64,000 bases of DNA, taken from contig BSBM01000007.1 in the NCBI GenBank assembly GCA_027924585.1, positions 5,100,001 to 5,164,000 on the forward strand. Direction: 5' to 3'. The notes beneath the pieces were generated by a model. The model did no database searches. It was not told where the DNA came from and worked only from the letters and a program-made list of their open reading frames with translations. The position numbers and the translations under genes are program-made. The stretch's first letter is position 1; every line of letters starts with the position of its first letter. This DNA comes from Larix kaempferi. Taxonomy: Eukaryota > Streptophyta > Pinopsida > Pinales > Pinaceae. Below are positions 48,041-61,840 of the stretch, in pieces.

Positions 48041-48600
48041 GAACCCCTCACACATAGGACTCAACTTTAGCTTCCATTTAAATTCATATAAATAGTCTCT
48101 ATCACTCATGGTTCATGCACAATACCCCAAAGAAACAAAAAATCCCTACATAGGGAATATTTATTCTACAAGTGAGGTATGGTCATCATTTTGAAGATTA
48201 GTGCCTCAAGGATGGTCTTTGGGGCCCATGCAATGGTTCAATGTCACAATTTGTGGTATTATAACACAAAATTTTATCTCAAGGGCCCATGACCCATGTA
48301 TGGCATCCCTCGACATCAAATAGATATTTAATAGAAAATCCATGTCCCATGAGTTCAATGTGGTGTTTATTTCAAGGTTACATGCACTTGGGATGGTTCT
48401 TGTAAATTAATCCATGGTCTCAAGGATCAGGGGCCATGTGCAAGCCCCTAAACTATCACATTATGCCCCAATGAACACTAACCCCTCCCACCCCTTCAAA
48501 GTATCCCTTTAACTCCTAGGATCCCAAATATAATAACAAGCCCCTAAAACCCTTTACCAATACAACCTCAAGCACTCATTACCCCATTATCACATCTTGA
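48041..48600. repeat. ~880-bp tandem repeat, copy 3 (start of unit C)
   Basis: Collinear with 24690-25250. It contains the empty site ...AAATAGATATTTAATAG. Confidence 0.88.
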
Positions 48601-51600
48601 TTGTTGATTAATTTATTCCTTCAAAAGTCTTGTTTTGAATGCTAAGTGGTTAACTTGTATTTTTTTTAAATGGTTGGTTTTTAATAATGTTTAAGAGTCT
48701 TGTTAGGTATGCATAAGCTCGATCAAGAAACTTAGCTCATTCGAGCTCCTCTTCCTACCAACCATGAACAATAGCAAAATTGTTTTATGTATTTGCAAGA
48801 GCTCGATTGAGGTTCATAGCTCAATCAAACACCTTAACATGCCAACTCTTGGGTGGTTACGGTCTTTACAAGAGACTGATCTATCTCTTTCTTGTGGTCA
48901 AGCAAGATTCTTAATCGAGTAATTTGTCAACTTGCATAAAGCCTCGATCAAGGATTTCCTTAACCCTCAATCAAGTTATTTCAAAAATCGTGAAATTGGC
49001 TCAATCGAGCATTTTTAATGACTAGATTAAGCTATGTAGATCAATTGAGCACTTAATTTCCAACAATCCAACCCACTTGCTGCAAAATTTTCTACAATTG
49101 CAACTTCCAAAAACTAAATCATCTTCATGTCTTCCATCTTAAGTGGGATAGTTAATTCCTTTGGGTTCCTCAATGAATCCTCTATCGAATTGCATATCAT
49201 TTTGACACTTTTGATTTCATATTATATTTTTTATTTAATTTCTTTTATAAAATATACATAAATTTTTTTCCCATAGTTTCAAAGGTGCTTAGATAAAAAT
49301 CAAACATAAAAAATACACAACCAAAAAATGATGAAACACATATGGGATCCCCATGGATCTTTCCTCTTGAAAACAATGCTTTCAATTTTTCAATTTATGT
49401 AAACAGTTGAAAAATGGTTGATGAAAACACAAATATGTATCAAATGAGATTCAAATATTTATGGGTCAACTTAAAAAAATAAAAATAAAAATATAGTTTT
49501 AAAAAAATGTGGGATCTACTACATTTTGTGTAGATCATCCTCCCATATATATTTTTTTAAATTATATTTTGAACATTGAAGTATTTGATGGGAACAAAGC
49601 TCACTTGTTAAATATTTAATAAATTTGGAAGGCCAAACTTTTAATTGAATGTAAATTTGACACATTAAATGACACTAATATTTTTTGAAAAATATACAGT
49701 TAGAAAGAAAACACAATTCACAACAAGTTTATTTTTTACTACACATCAAATTCACAAGGATTATATGAGTTTTGGTAGCATCAATCTAAAAAAACATGTA
49801 AAATATCAAATTTTCATCACCACATTTCATTGAAAAGTGTTAGCCATATTCATGGATTCACCCATTTAAACAAATAAATAGTTCAATTAGGCATGGAAGT
49901 TGAAGAAAGGCCCAATACTTGTAATGTTGTTGGTCATCAATATACCCTTTGTAAATTTTTGACATATAATAAACATAATGAATCTTTTGTAAGTCCTTCA
50001 AAATCTGTAGAAAATGTATATATGGAAAACAATCTTTCTTTGTGCAAATTCACATAAGAAGGTGTTGTTGATAATAGAATTGGAAAATTTTATTTAGTCG
50101 GAAAGCCTCCCAAACGGGAAATGAAGTATCTAAAAGTGTTGAACAAGACAATGGACTTAAATACAAGTCAAAATTGTATCAGCGACAAACATGTGCATTA
50201 GAAAATTCCAAGATGAATGAATTTGGTAAGCCAAAAGTGGAAGTGTAAACATTCAAAAACTTGTAAACATTTGGGATAATGGGGAATAAATTCATTATAG
50301 TACAAGATAACTATGACACCATACCAAAAAGGGGTTATGTTGGTGTTGGGATCCACGTGTATATCTCAAACCTTTAAATAAAAAATTTGTAATATCTTGA
50401 TGGATGTTTATGATGCTAGAAATACAGTGATTGTATATGATTTGAAAGCAGGACATGTTTGTAATAATAAAGGGAACTATGTAATTACAAAGTGCTATAA
50501 TTGTGATGATGTGAAAGACACATACTTATTTGATCGATTGTGGCCCTTGCTTGTTACACGTGAATGATGTTTGTGATGTGATATCTAATGTAAAAGACAA
50601 ACTAGTTTGTCAAATAATGTAATTAGTTATTTTTCCTATATATTTTCTTTGTGACAATGTTTTTGTGGTTAATGATTTTTATATACCCAATGCCATTTGA
50701 TTAGTTTAGTAGTACAACTTGTAGATAAGGTGTAACTAACTTTTAAATCTATGAATGACATAGATTAAGTCCATTTGAAAATTAAGTGCAAAATTAGGGT
50801 TTAAAGGTGTAGAATTCAACGTTGAATGTTCCCATATTGGATTCCAAAAGTGCAAAATAATATTCCGAAAGTGTCAATATTGAATTCAAAAGTGAAAAAT
50901 CATATTCTAAAAGTACTAATATCAACTTTGAAAAGTGCTAAAGTGGCAATATTGGATTTCAAAAGTACAAAATCAAATTCCAAAAATGCAAATATTGAAT
51001 TAAACTTTTCAATTTTGAAATATGATATTGACACTTTTGAAACTAAATCTTGCGCATTATAAACTCCAATGTTTACTTTAGAAACACCGATTTTGGCATT
51101 TCTTCAAAAGGTATGAGATTACAATTAATCCAAGTTTAATAAAATCAAGGTTAAGTCCTTGTAGTAAAAAATTTCCAAATATATTGAAATATTTTTTAAA
51201 CAAACATTTCCATTATAACACACTTGTAAAGAATCCATATCCTATAGCTTATAAAAAATCTTAGTACATCTTAAAGATGATGGTAAAAATGTGTGGCTGG
51301 AATGCAAATCTTAACTCCAATGCCAACTTGATAGCTTATTGATCCATGAATTTAAGTACATAAGGGAATCCAAAGTGTATCCATCATGCATCTATTTCAA
51401 CCTTCGATTTGTATGATGAAATGTGATAGAATTGAACCTTTTTTGGATGAAAAATAGCATTTTAACTACAAACTATAGGGGTTAGCAAAAATATTATGGG
51501 CATGAAGCTAACATCTTTATTCAATTGTGGTTCAATTTTACAATAAGACAAGATGAATGCCTTAATATTTCATGGTGAAGGTAGGATCTTACCCTTGCCT

Positions 51601-51956
51601 TCATATTTTCCTCCACCTTCACCATTTTGAGTTTGTATTGGCCTCTAAGTTGAAGAGAATTTTAATGTGAACATTCACGTATCTTTCATAACTATATTTC
51701 ATTATAGTTAATTAGTGGTTAGTTTATAAATTTATTTACTTACAGCATACAAGATACATACACTATATAGAAAAGAGCAAGGAGCACTACATTTTAATGG
51801 TTATTTGGAAGAATCTCATAATAAAATTGGAAAATTATTATCTCTCCTTTTTTAATTTGTTTATTTCATTTTAATATCAATATATAAATGTAATACTATT
51901 TTCAATTATGTAAATGATAGTTCTTAAATGCACATATTATTTGTTTTGTTTATTTG

Positions 51957-51958
<2 letters not shown>

Positions 51959-52021
<63 letters not shown>
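51959..52021. repeat. (TA)n microsatellite, unit C
   Basis: About 31 uninterrupted TA dinucleotides. Units A and D have only short TA runs at the matching position. Confidence 0.97.
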
Positions 52022-52027
<6 letters not shown>

Positions 52028-52079
52028 ATGTAATTGATAATTCTTAAGTGTACATATCATTAGTTAGCTTCGTTAATAA

Positions 52080-52275
52080 ATAATTAAAATATATATAAAA
52101 AAAGAAAAATATATTAATATTGATAATATATATATGAATGAGATACATTATTAAACATTAATTTTAAATAAGTAAAAATAGAATTTTAATATATATAAGA
52201 AAAGAAAAATATATTGATATTGATAATATATATCTGAATGAGATAAATGATTAAACATTAATTTTAAATAATTTA
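52080..52275. repeat. ~113-bp AT-rich tandem pair, unit C
   Basis: Counterpart of 31680-31885 in unit B. Confidence 0.8.
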
Positions 52276-52854
52276 ATATCCATAACCATTATGTAATTAT
52301 GTAATAACATTGTCAAAGTTTTTTTCTTTTCATTACGTCAATATTTCTTTGTGAAGCTATAAATCTTCTTAATTCGAGAAATTTTATCATTTGATATAAT
52401 GGGTTGAAATAAATAATTTATTTTTTTACATAATGGATTGATGTGAGGAACCTGCAACAATTAATTGATAAAATGCACAATATATGAGATCACAAAATAT
52501 TTTTATTGATCGCGGGCCACTTCAAGGGGGCAACCTCCTTTGAGCAAGCTCAATACAAATAACTTCACAGTACCTTCATTGGCCTCAACACAAACTTATA
52601 TACTAAGTCTATTCCCAATACTATGGGTCAATACCATGGAACATATAATACTACGGGACGACTTGCAAAGCATATGCGTCCAATACTATGGGTCAATACC
52701 ATGGGCTAATACAAAATATGGATCAACAAATATTACGAGACGACTCACAAAGCATATGCGTCCAACAACAATATACTAACAAAGTAAAGAGAAGGGTTGA
52801 CACGGGTTCCTAACAATTGAAACCTTTGAGACTAGTATGCTGAGATTATGCAGA

Positions 52855-55844
52855 TTATGTAGGGAATCTATATACCCTAAAAAATGGCCGTGGCACATTT
52901 GGAGGCATCATCCAATGTTTATCTCATTCACATGACATAAAGACAACAATCACTCCTCCAAATCCAATTCCCATTCCCATCCCCAATGCTCTCAATGACA
53001 TTTTTTCATCCACATAACTTAGCAATCCCACTCTTACATTACTACTCTTACTATGATTATCACCTTTTCTCACATGTCCTTCATTTTCATTGCATGAATC
53101 TAAAGGAAAACCCCATAAACACTTATTATTTTGAAATGAAGATACACTGAATGTGGAAAACTGTGTTCCTGATGGGATTTTCCCACATAAAATATTTGAT
53201 GAAACATTCAAAATATCCAACTCATGTAATTTAGAGAGCTCTTCAGGAATCGGTCCACTCAAATTATTTTTTGCCAAGTCCAACTGCTCCAAAGTAGATA
53301 CCCCGCCAAGAGATGCAGGGATTCTCCCTACTAGTTGATTCTTAGATAAATTCAACAATTGTAATCTACTCATTCTTCCCATGCTTACAAGAATTCTTCC
53401 TGTAAGATTATTGGAAGACAAATCAAATATAGTGTTTGTAGGCAACAAATATGATAGATTATATGCACTAAATTGGTTGTTGGATAAATCCAAAGAGTCT
53501 CTCAAGGTGTGCCAGTATTCTTCCACTAAATTGGTTGTTGGTTAAAGCCAACAAGTGCAACATGGTGATATTTGTGATTTCTTGAGGAATACAACCATGG
53601 AAATTGTTATAACCAAAGTTTAAAGCTCTCAAGTTCTGAAAAAATCTGAAGTACCAAGGAAGCTTGCCTGTCAATCCATTTTTACTTAAATCCAGTAGTT
53701 GAAGCTAGGTGCAATTGGACAAAGATAGGGGTAGTGCACCGGATAAGTTATTGTAATATGTGGAGAAAACTGTCATAGAATTGTATTTGCCAATGCCCTT
53801 AGGAATTGGTCCCTCTAAGTGGTTTTCTGATAGATCTAAGAATGAAAGTGAGACCAAGTTGGTAATACTATCATGAATACTCCCAGAAAAACTGTTATTA
53901 TATAGGCTTAGTGTCCTCAGATACTTTAGTTGACCTATGTTATATGGGATATGGCCTGTTAATTTGTTTGAACTCAAATATAAATATTTCAATGAATGAA
54001 TCTTTCCTATTGCTTCAGGTATGCTACCTATGAGCTTATTATTACCAAGATATAGTTCAGTCAACTGTGTCAAATTGGCAAGGGCTATAGGGATGCTACC
54101 AGTGAGTCTATTTGAAGAAAGATCTAGTGCATTTAACTGTGTCAAATTTGCAAGGGCTATAGGGATGCTACCAATGAGTATATTTGAAGAAAGAGTTAGT
54201 GCAGTCAACTGTGTCAAATTGGAAAGGGCTATAGGGATGTTACCAGTGAGTCTATTTGAAGAAATATATAGTGCATTCAACTGTGTCAAATTGGCAAGGG
54301 TTGCAGGGATGGTACCGGTGAGTCTATTTGAAGAAAGATATAATGTGGTCAATTGAGTCAAATTGGCAAGGGCTACAGGGATGGTACTAGTGAATCTATT
54401 TGAATAAAGATATAGTTCAGTCAATTGAATCAATTTGGAAAGGGCTAGAGGGATGGTACCAGTTAGGTTATTTGAAGAAAGATCTAATGTAATCAAGTGA
54501 GTCAAATTGGCAAGGGCTACAAGGATGGTACCAGTGAATCTATTTGAAGAAAGATATAGTGTGGTCAATTGAGTCAAATTGGCAAGGGCTACAGGGATGG
54601 TACTAGTTAGTTTATTTGAAGAAATATATAATGAAGTCAAGTGAGTCAAATTAGCAAGGGATACAGGGATGGTACCCATGAATCTATTTGAATAAAGATA
54701 TAGTTTAGTCAACCTAGTCAATTTGGCAAGGGCTACAGGGATGGTACCACTTAGTTTATTTGAAGAAACATCTAATGCAGTCAAGTGAGTCAAATTGGAA
54801 AGGGCTATAGGGATGGTACCAATTAGTTTATTTGAAGAAAGATCTAATGCAGTCAAGTGAGACAAATTGGGAAGACCTTTAAATGTGTTGTGACTTGGTC
54901 TATTTTCAGAGAGCTCTAAATTGTTCAACTTGGTCAAATTGGCAAAATTGGCAATGTCTTCTTGGATGATGGTCACTCCAATTTCGGAAAGAGCTAAGTG
55001 GGTCAGCCTCGTAAAATTGGCAATGGCTTTAAGTGTGCTTCGTGAGAGGTCAAGATTAAGAGATAGATAGGAAAGCATAAGTCGAAATATTTGAGAAGGA
55101 ATAGAACCTGAAATATTATGGCCAAAAATCGACAGCTGTGTAAGCTCTAACAAATTACCCAATTGACGTGGTATACTTCCTGAGAATTCGTTGCCATGTA
55201 GATGCAAGTACTCTAGTTTCTACAGCAGACCCAACGCGTTTGGAATAAAGCGGTTTAGCACATTCCAACAGAGGTAAAGTCCTCGCAGTTTTAGCAACAG
55301 GCCCAACTCTGCTGGAATAGAGTTGCCGATGTATTCATTGTAGCTCAGGTCAAGTACTTGCAACGCTTTCAGCTGGCCAAATTGAGGTGGAATACTTCCA
55401 GATAAATTATTACCAAAAAGATTGAAAGTAGAGAGTAAAGACAGATTACCAAGAGACTGGGAAAGGGTACATGTCAACATTCCTGACCAAGGGTACTCTT
55501 CAGAAAGGTAATGGCCACCACTCTTGAGGTGTGTTTCCTCAATGAATACCAAACCACGAACAAATGTTGTCGGAGTTCTCGGCCGTCTAATTGGAGAGAT
55601 TTCCATGTGGATCCGATGTTATGGCCTTTCTGAACGACAACAGACCATCCAGGTCCCTTTTTTGGTGGGCATGGGCATCCATTGATGATAATATGAATTC
55701 GAAATGAGAGTGATGTGGAATCCAAGTTAATCCAGCAAGCTTGTGGTCTTCCTAACGAGAAGTATAAAAATTGATAGATGTTGTTGCAGGAAGAGAGGCA
55801 GCAGTGCACATAAGAAGCAATAATGTCATAAAAAGAAGATCCAT
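52855..55844 (-). pseudogene. LRR receptor-like protein pseudogene, copy C (RLP-C)
   Basis: Full-length relative of RLP-B, from signal peptide (MDLLFMTLLLLMCTAAS) to tail, with a 12-unit LRR block. Lesions read against RLP-B: TAG at codon 31 (55752-55754), TAG at codon 86 (55587-55589, Trp in B), a 1-bp deletion near 55544, TAG at 55220-55222 (Gln), and TAG at 53705-53707 (Gln). A rearrangement at about 53465-53530 deletes most of the island and duplicates a CTAAATTGGTTGTTGG segment. TGA at 52924-52926 (Arg) falls just after the transmembrane helix. The longest open stretch, 55207-53705, covers 500 codons of LRRs. The promoter TATA is intact. Not expected to give a receptor. Confidence 0.93.
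54050..54870 (-). repeat. Twelve tandem 72-bp LRR repeats in RLP-C
   Basis: Consecutive LRRs such as LANLTQLNALDLSSNRLTGS and LAKLTRLTKLYLYSNRFMGT. Several adjacent units differ at only a few bases, pointing to unequal exchange or slippage within the gene. Confidence 0.9.
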
Positions 55845-55895
55845 TTCTCCCTCTCCCACTACACTTCGATGAGTTGTGTGTTCACGGTGGTTCTC

Positions 55896-55903
55896 TTTAT
55901 AAA
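55896..55903 (-). promoter_or_regulatory. TATA box of RLP-C
   Basis: TTTATAAA 52 bases upstream of the ATG at 55844; counterpart of the RLP-B box. Shorter spacing because of a small leader deletion. Confidence 0.5.
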
Positions 55904-55947
55904 GAAATCACATGTGGAAAAGAGAGACGAAAGGAAAACGCTGGGAA

Positions 55948-56370
55948 GGTATGGTCATCATTTTGAGGATTAGTGCCTCAAGGATGGCCTTGGGGGCCCA
56001 TGTAATGGTTCAATATTACAATTTGTGGTATTATAACACAAAATGTTATCTCAAGGGCTCATGAGCCATGTATGGAATCCCTTAACATCAAATAGATATT
56101 TAATAAGCAATCCATGTCCCATGATTTCAATGTGGTGGTTATTTCAAGGTTACATGCACTTGGGATGGTTGTTGTAAATTAATCCATGGTCTCAAGAATC
56201 AGGGGCCATGTGGAGGCCCCTAGACTATCACATTATGCCCCAATGAACGCGAACCCCTCCCACCCCTTACAAAGTATCCGTCTAACTCCTAGGATCCCAA
56301 ATATGATAACATGCCCCTAAAACCCTTTACCAATACAACCTCAAGCACTCATTGCCCCATTATCCCATCT
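55948..56370. repeat. Partial ~880-bp repeat at the start of unit D
   Basis: Starts inside the repeat at GTATGGTCATCATTTTGAGG, joined directly to the RLP-C upstream region. The C/D junction therefore cuts the repeat, and no X block separates C from D. Confidence 0.88.
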
Positions 56371-58593
56371 TGATTGTTGATTAATTTATTCCTTCAAGAG
56401 TCTTGTTTTGAATGCTAAGTGGTTAACTTGTATTTTTTTTAAATGGTTTGTTTTTAATAATGTTTAAGAGTCTTGTTAGGTATACAGAAGCTCGATCAAG
56501 AAGCTTAACTCATTCGAGCTCCTCTTCCTACCAACCATGAACAATAGAAAAAAAAATTGTGTATATGCAAGAGCTCAATTGAGATTCATAGCTCAATCAA
56601 ACTCCTTAACATGCCAACTCTCTGGTGGTTATGGTTTTTACAAGAGATCGATCTTTCTCTATGTTGCGGTCAATCAAGATTCTTAATCGAGTACTTTGTC
56701 AACTTGCATAAAGCCTCGATCAAGGATTTCCTTAACCCTCAATCAAGTTATTTACAAAAGCATGAAATTGGCTCAATCAAGCATTTTTAATGACTAGATT
56801 AAGCTATGTAAATCAATTGAGCACTTAATTTCCAACAGTCCAACCCACTTGCTGCAAAATTTTCTACAATTGCAACTTCCAAAAACTAAATCATCTTCAT
56901 GTCTTCCATCTTAAGTGGCAGAGTTAATTCCTGTAGGTTCTTCAATGAATCCTCTATCGAATTGCATATCATTTTGACACTTTTGATTTCATATTATCTT
57001 TTTTATTTAATTTATTTTAAAAAATATACATAATTTTTTTTCCCATAGTTTCAAAGGTGCTCAGAGAAAAATCAGTAACCTAAAAAATACACAACCAAAA
57101 TATTATGAAACACATATGGGGTCCCTATGGATCTTTCCTCTTGAAAACTATGCTTTCAATTTTTCAATTTATGTGAACAGTTGAAAAATGGTTGATGAAA
57201 ACACAAATAAGTATCAAATGAGATTCAAATATTTATGGGTCGATATAAAAAAATAAAAATAAAAATATAATTTAAAAAAAATGTGGGATCTACTACATTT
57301 TGTGTAGATCATCCTCCTATATATATATATTTTTAATTATATTTTGAACATTGAATTATTTGATGGGAACAAAGCTCACTTGTTAAATATTTAATAAATT
57401 TGGAAGGCCAAACTTTTAATTAAATGTAAATTTGACACATTAAATGACACTAATATTTTTTGAAAGAATACAGTTAGAAAGAAAACACAATTCCCAACAA
57501 GTTTCTTTTTAACTACACATCAAATTCACAAGGATTATATGAGTTTTGGCATCTTCAATCTAAAAAAATGTGTAAAATAGAAAATTTTCATCATCACATT
57601 TCATTGAAAAGTGTTATCCATATTCATGGATTCACCCATTTAAACAAATAAATAGTTCAATTAGGCATGGAAGTTGAAGAAAGACCCATTACCTCTAATG
57701 TTGTTGATCATCAATATATCCTTAGTAAATCATTGACATATAATAAACACAATGAACCTTTTGTAAGTCCTTCAAAATCTATAGAAAATGTATATATGGC
57801 AAACAATCTTTCTTTGTGCAAATTCACATAAGAATGTGCTGATGATAATAGAATTGGAAGATTTTATTTAGTCAGAAAGCCTCCCAAAGGGAAATGAAGT
57901 GTCTAAAAGTGTTGAACAAGACAATGGATTTAAATACAAATCAAAATTATTTAAATACAAGTCACAACCATACGCATTAGAAAATTCCAAGATGAATGAA
58001 TTTGGTAAGCCAAAAGTGGAAGTGCGATGATATGTATTTATTTAGAAAATTTATTGGATAAAAAGAAACAATTTGGAATCAAATTAATTTTTTTTAGTTT
58101 ACTAATAAATGTTCAAAAGTATTGAAGGTAAAAACATCAAAAATTTGTAAACATTTGGGATGAATTTGGAGATGAATTTTCTATACACAACACAACAATG
58201 ATTATTTTGGAGAGTGATGAAGTAGAAGGGATGCAATGAACAAATTTCATTGTGGAGAAGCCTCACAACATATCCTTAAATAGGATAATAATCTAATGCT
58301 TAAACTATGGCAATGTCTCACGAAAATCAATCCAAAATATGATGTGAGGGACTTTCCAATATCATTTAGGTTTGAAAAAAATATATAATTGACTTCAAAC
58401 ATTATATGATATTTACATATATATTTTATTGTATAGTTTTATTATGAATACTTACATTTAGTTTAATGGTTTAAATATGTTCTTTTGTTATGTACTCATG
58501 AGCTCTAGTAACACTTTACTTTAATTACATATTCATTGTGAATAACATTTTTTATTTAATTACTTATACATTATTGTGTAGTTACATTTCTAG
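56371..58593. other. Unit D left spacer
   Basis: Collinear with 10801-12993, including the ATGGAAGTTGAAGAA frame at 57667. No other gene is seen. Confidence 0.6.
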
Positions 58594-59072
58594 TTATTGG
58601 CATTGGGAGTAGAGGGATTGCTAATTGGAGTTCGAGTGTTTACAAAAAAAGACTTAAGTACAAACAACTTGATTTTATGTACAAATATCACCATTATTAT
58701 GCACAAATGTTTAGTCTTAACATTGTCAATTTCGAATAAGAGAATTTTGACATTGCTATATAGTTTTCATATTTAGATTGCATGAAAAGAAAAATCATGA
58801 GTAAATTTATGAAAAGTTCTTATTTATTTGGAGTCACCTTAAATGTATACATACTTTACTACCATTCACCAGTGTATGCATATATTGGTGGAGCACTACA
58901 TATTTACAAGAAACTAGTGAAATATGTATTTATCGAAGATGTAAATAGATATGAAAAATCAAACATATTGTTTATAGATGAAGGTCAATACCAATCAAAA
59001 GTAAATAACAATGAGAAATTTTTGAAATTACTATCAAGTTGGACATTTGGTGGTTTATATGAAAGAGGCAAC
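58594..59072 (+). pseudogene. FCP1/NLI-interacting-factor-like phosphatase exon, copy D
   Basis: Same exon as copies A and B. It has lost one A in the run near 58643 (frameshift) and carries TAA near 58737 and TAG near 58761. The late motif reads NILFIDEGQ, the closest of the three to the family's D-D pair. The other motifs are as in copy B. Clearly a pseudogene. Confidence 0.5.
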
Positions 59073-59117
59073 TATATATCTATATCTATATAGATATATA
59101 TATATATACATATATAC

Positions 59118-59175
<58 letters not shown>
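59073..59175. repeat. Compound (AT)n/(TATC)n/(ATAC)n tract, unit D
   Basis: TATATC and TATACATA variants followed by about 25 uninterrupted TA dinucleotides, at the same paralogous position as the A and B tracts. Confidence 0.95.
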
Positions 59176-59177
<2 letters not shown>

Positions 59178-61840
59178 CCTTGTCCAAACATGAGGCATTG
59201 GTTAAAAGCATTCAAATTCATAACACGATAGTGAGGAGAATTTATTTCAATTTCAATCAAGTTGGACATTTAATGGCTCATATGAAATACATTAAAAAAA
59301 ATAATGTGCTTTATGATAATTTTATTTGTTTTAATAGATGGTTTTTGGAAAAAAAAAATATGAATGCTAAGTGATGACGTTTTTGAAAATTTTCATACCA
59401 TATTAGCACTAACTATACTTATAATTTTGCAATGTACAAATAACAATATTAATGAAGGTGTGTTGTATTTCTTTTCCTAGAGATATAAGAGATGTATTAA
59501 AGAAATTGTTCATTATATCTTATATGAATGGAGCCTTGCTACATGCAATTCATAAAATATCATTATAAAACAAGTGATTTCCAAGAAATTCAAACATTGA
59601 TAAAATTACAAAAATTTATTTATTACACTCATAAGTTAGAGAGTTATCTAGAAACAATACCTTAGTATTTTTGAGGTTGGTTGATGGAAATTTGTGCAAC
59701 AAAAAAATGTGAATCAGTTTTTGTCATTTTTATTTGATAAAAATGGATTGAAAGGGAGCAATGTAAATTAATTCTAGTACAAGATAACTATGACACCATA
59801 CCAAAAAAGGGGTTATGTTGGTGTTGGGATCCACATGTATATCTCAAACCTTTAAATACAAAATTTGTGAGATCTTGAAGGATGTTTATGATGCAAGAAA
59901 TACAATGATTGTATATGATTTGAAAGCAGAACATGTTTGTAATAATAAAGAGATCAACTATGTAATTACAAAGTGCTATAATTGTGATGATGTGAATAAC
60001 ACATACTTATTTGATCAATTGTGGCCCTTGCTTGTTACACTTGAATGATGTTTGTGATGTGATATCTACTGTAAAAGACATGAAACTAGTTTGTCAAATA
60101 ATGTAATTAGTTATTTTTCCTATATATTTTCTTTGTGACAATGTTTTTGTGGTTAATAAGATATTTGGATTTTTATATATCCAATGTGTTTGATTAGTTT
60201 AGTAGTACAACTTGTAGATAAGGTGTACCTAACTTTTAAATCTATGAATGACATAAATTAAATCCAATTGAAAATTAAGTGCAAAATTAAGGTTTAAAGG
60301 TGTAGAATTCAACACTGAATGTACCCATATTGGATTCCAAAAGTGCAAAATAATATTCCTAAAGTGTCAATATTGAATTCAAAAGTGAAAAATCATATTC
60401 TAAAAGTACTAATATCAACTTTGAAAAGTGCAAAATCTGGGTTTTAAAGTGGTAATATTGGATTTCAAAAGTACAAAATCAAATTCCAAAAAAGAAAATA
60501 TTGAATTAAAATTTTCGATTTTGGAATATGATATTGACACGTTTGAAACTAAATCTTACACATTATAAAATACAATGTTTACTTTAGAAATAGTGATTTT
60601 GGCATTTCTTCGAAAGGTATGAGATTACAATTAATCCAAATTTAATAAAATCAAGGTTAAAAGCTTGTAGTAAAATTTTTCCAAATATACTGAAATATTT
60701 GTTAAACAAACATTTCCATTATAACATGCTTGGAAAGAATCCATATCCTATAGCTTATAAAAAATCTTAGTACATCTTAAAAATAATGGTAAAAATGTGT
60801 GGCTTCAATGCAAATCTTAACTCCAATGCCAACTTGATAGCTTATTGATCATTCAAGCCCCATGCATTTAAGTACATAATGGATTCCAAAGTGTATCCAT
60901 CATGCATCTATTTCAACCTTATATTTGGATGATGAAATGTGATAGAATTGAACCTCTTTTGGATGAAAAAATAGCATTTTAACTACAAACTATAGGGGTT
61001 AGCAAAAATATTATGGGCATGAAGCTAACATCTGTATTCAATTGTGGTTCAATTTTACAATAAGACAAGAAAATTTTAATGTGAACATTTAGTTATCTTT
61101 GCCCTCGCCTTCATATTTTCCTCCACCTTCACCATTTTGAGTTTGTACTAGCGTTTAAGTTGAAGAGAATTTTAATGTGAACATTTAGTTATCTTTGCTA
61201 ACTATATTTCAATATAGTTAATTAGTGGTTAGTTTATAAATTTATTAACTTACAACAAACAAGATACATACACTATATAGAAAAGAACAAGGAGCAATAC
61301 ATTTTTAGCTTGATCTATTTCTTTGTGTGTATTTTAATGGTTATTTGGAAGAATCTCATAATAAAATTGAAAATTATTGTCTCTCCTTTTTTATTTTGTT
61401 TATTTCATTTTAACATCAATATATAAATGTAATATTATTTTCAATCATGTAAATGATAGTTCTTAAATACACATATTATTTGTTTTGTTTATTTAATTTT
61501 TAATATATATATATAATGTAATTGATAATTCTTAAGTGTACATATCATTAGTTAACTTCGTTAATAAATAATTAAAATAAAATTTAAATATATATAAAAA
61601 TAAGAAAAATATATTGATATTGATATTATAAATATGAATGAGATAAATTATTAAACATTAATTTTAAATAAGTTAATATCCATAACCATTATGTAATTAT
61701 GTAATAACATTGTCAAAGTTCTTTTCTTTTCATCACGTCAATATTTCTTTATGAAGCTATAAATCTTCTTAATTGAATACATTTAATCATTTGATATAAT
61801 GGGTTGAAATACATAATTTATTTTTTTACATAATGGATTG
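59176..61840. other. Unit D right spacer
   Basis: Collinear with units A-C. Contains the VYDLKAEHVCNN frame at 59815-60048. A local duplication of AATTTTAATGTGAACATTTAGTTATCTTTG occurs at 61072-61196. Otherwise AT-rich with no recognised gene. Confidence 0.6.

Larger units (their letters stand above)
48601..52854. other. Unit C spacer with deletion of the phosphatase-like exon
   Basis: Collinear with the unit A and B spacers up to about 50250. The sequence then jumps (AAACATTTGGGATAATGGGG...AAATTCATTATAG) directly to the part equivalent to 14098 in unit A, so the FCP1-like exon and its (AT)n tract are missing. The VYDLKA frame is present at about 50310-50567. Further right there is only AT-rich sequence with a (TA)n tract and the 113-bp pair. 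Confidence 0.7.

Noticed and set aside
54021-54356. 111-residue plus-strand frame with repeats
   Set aside because: It is the antisense image of the 72-bp LRR repeats of RLP-C.
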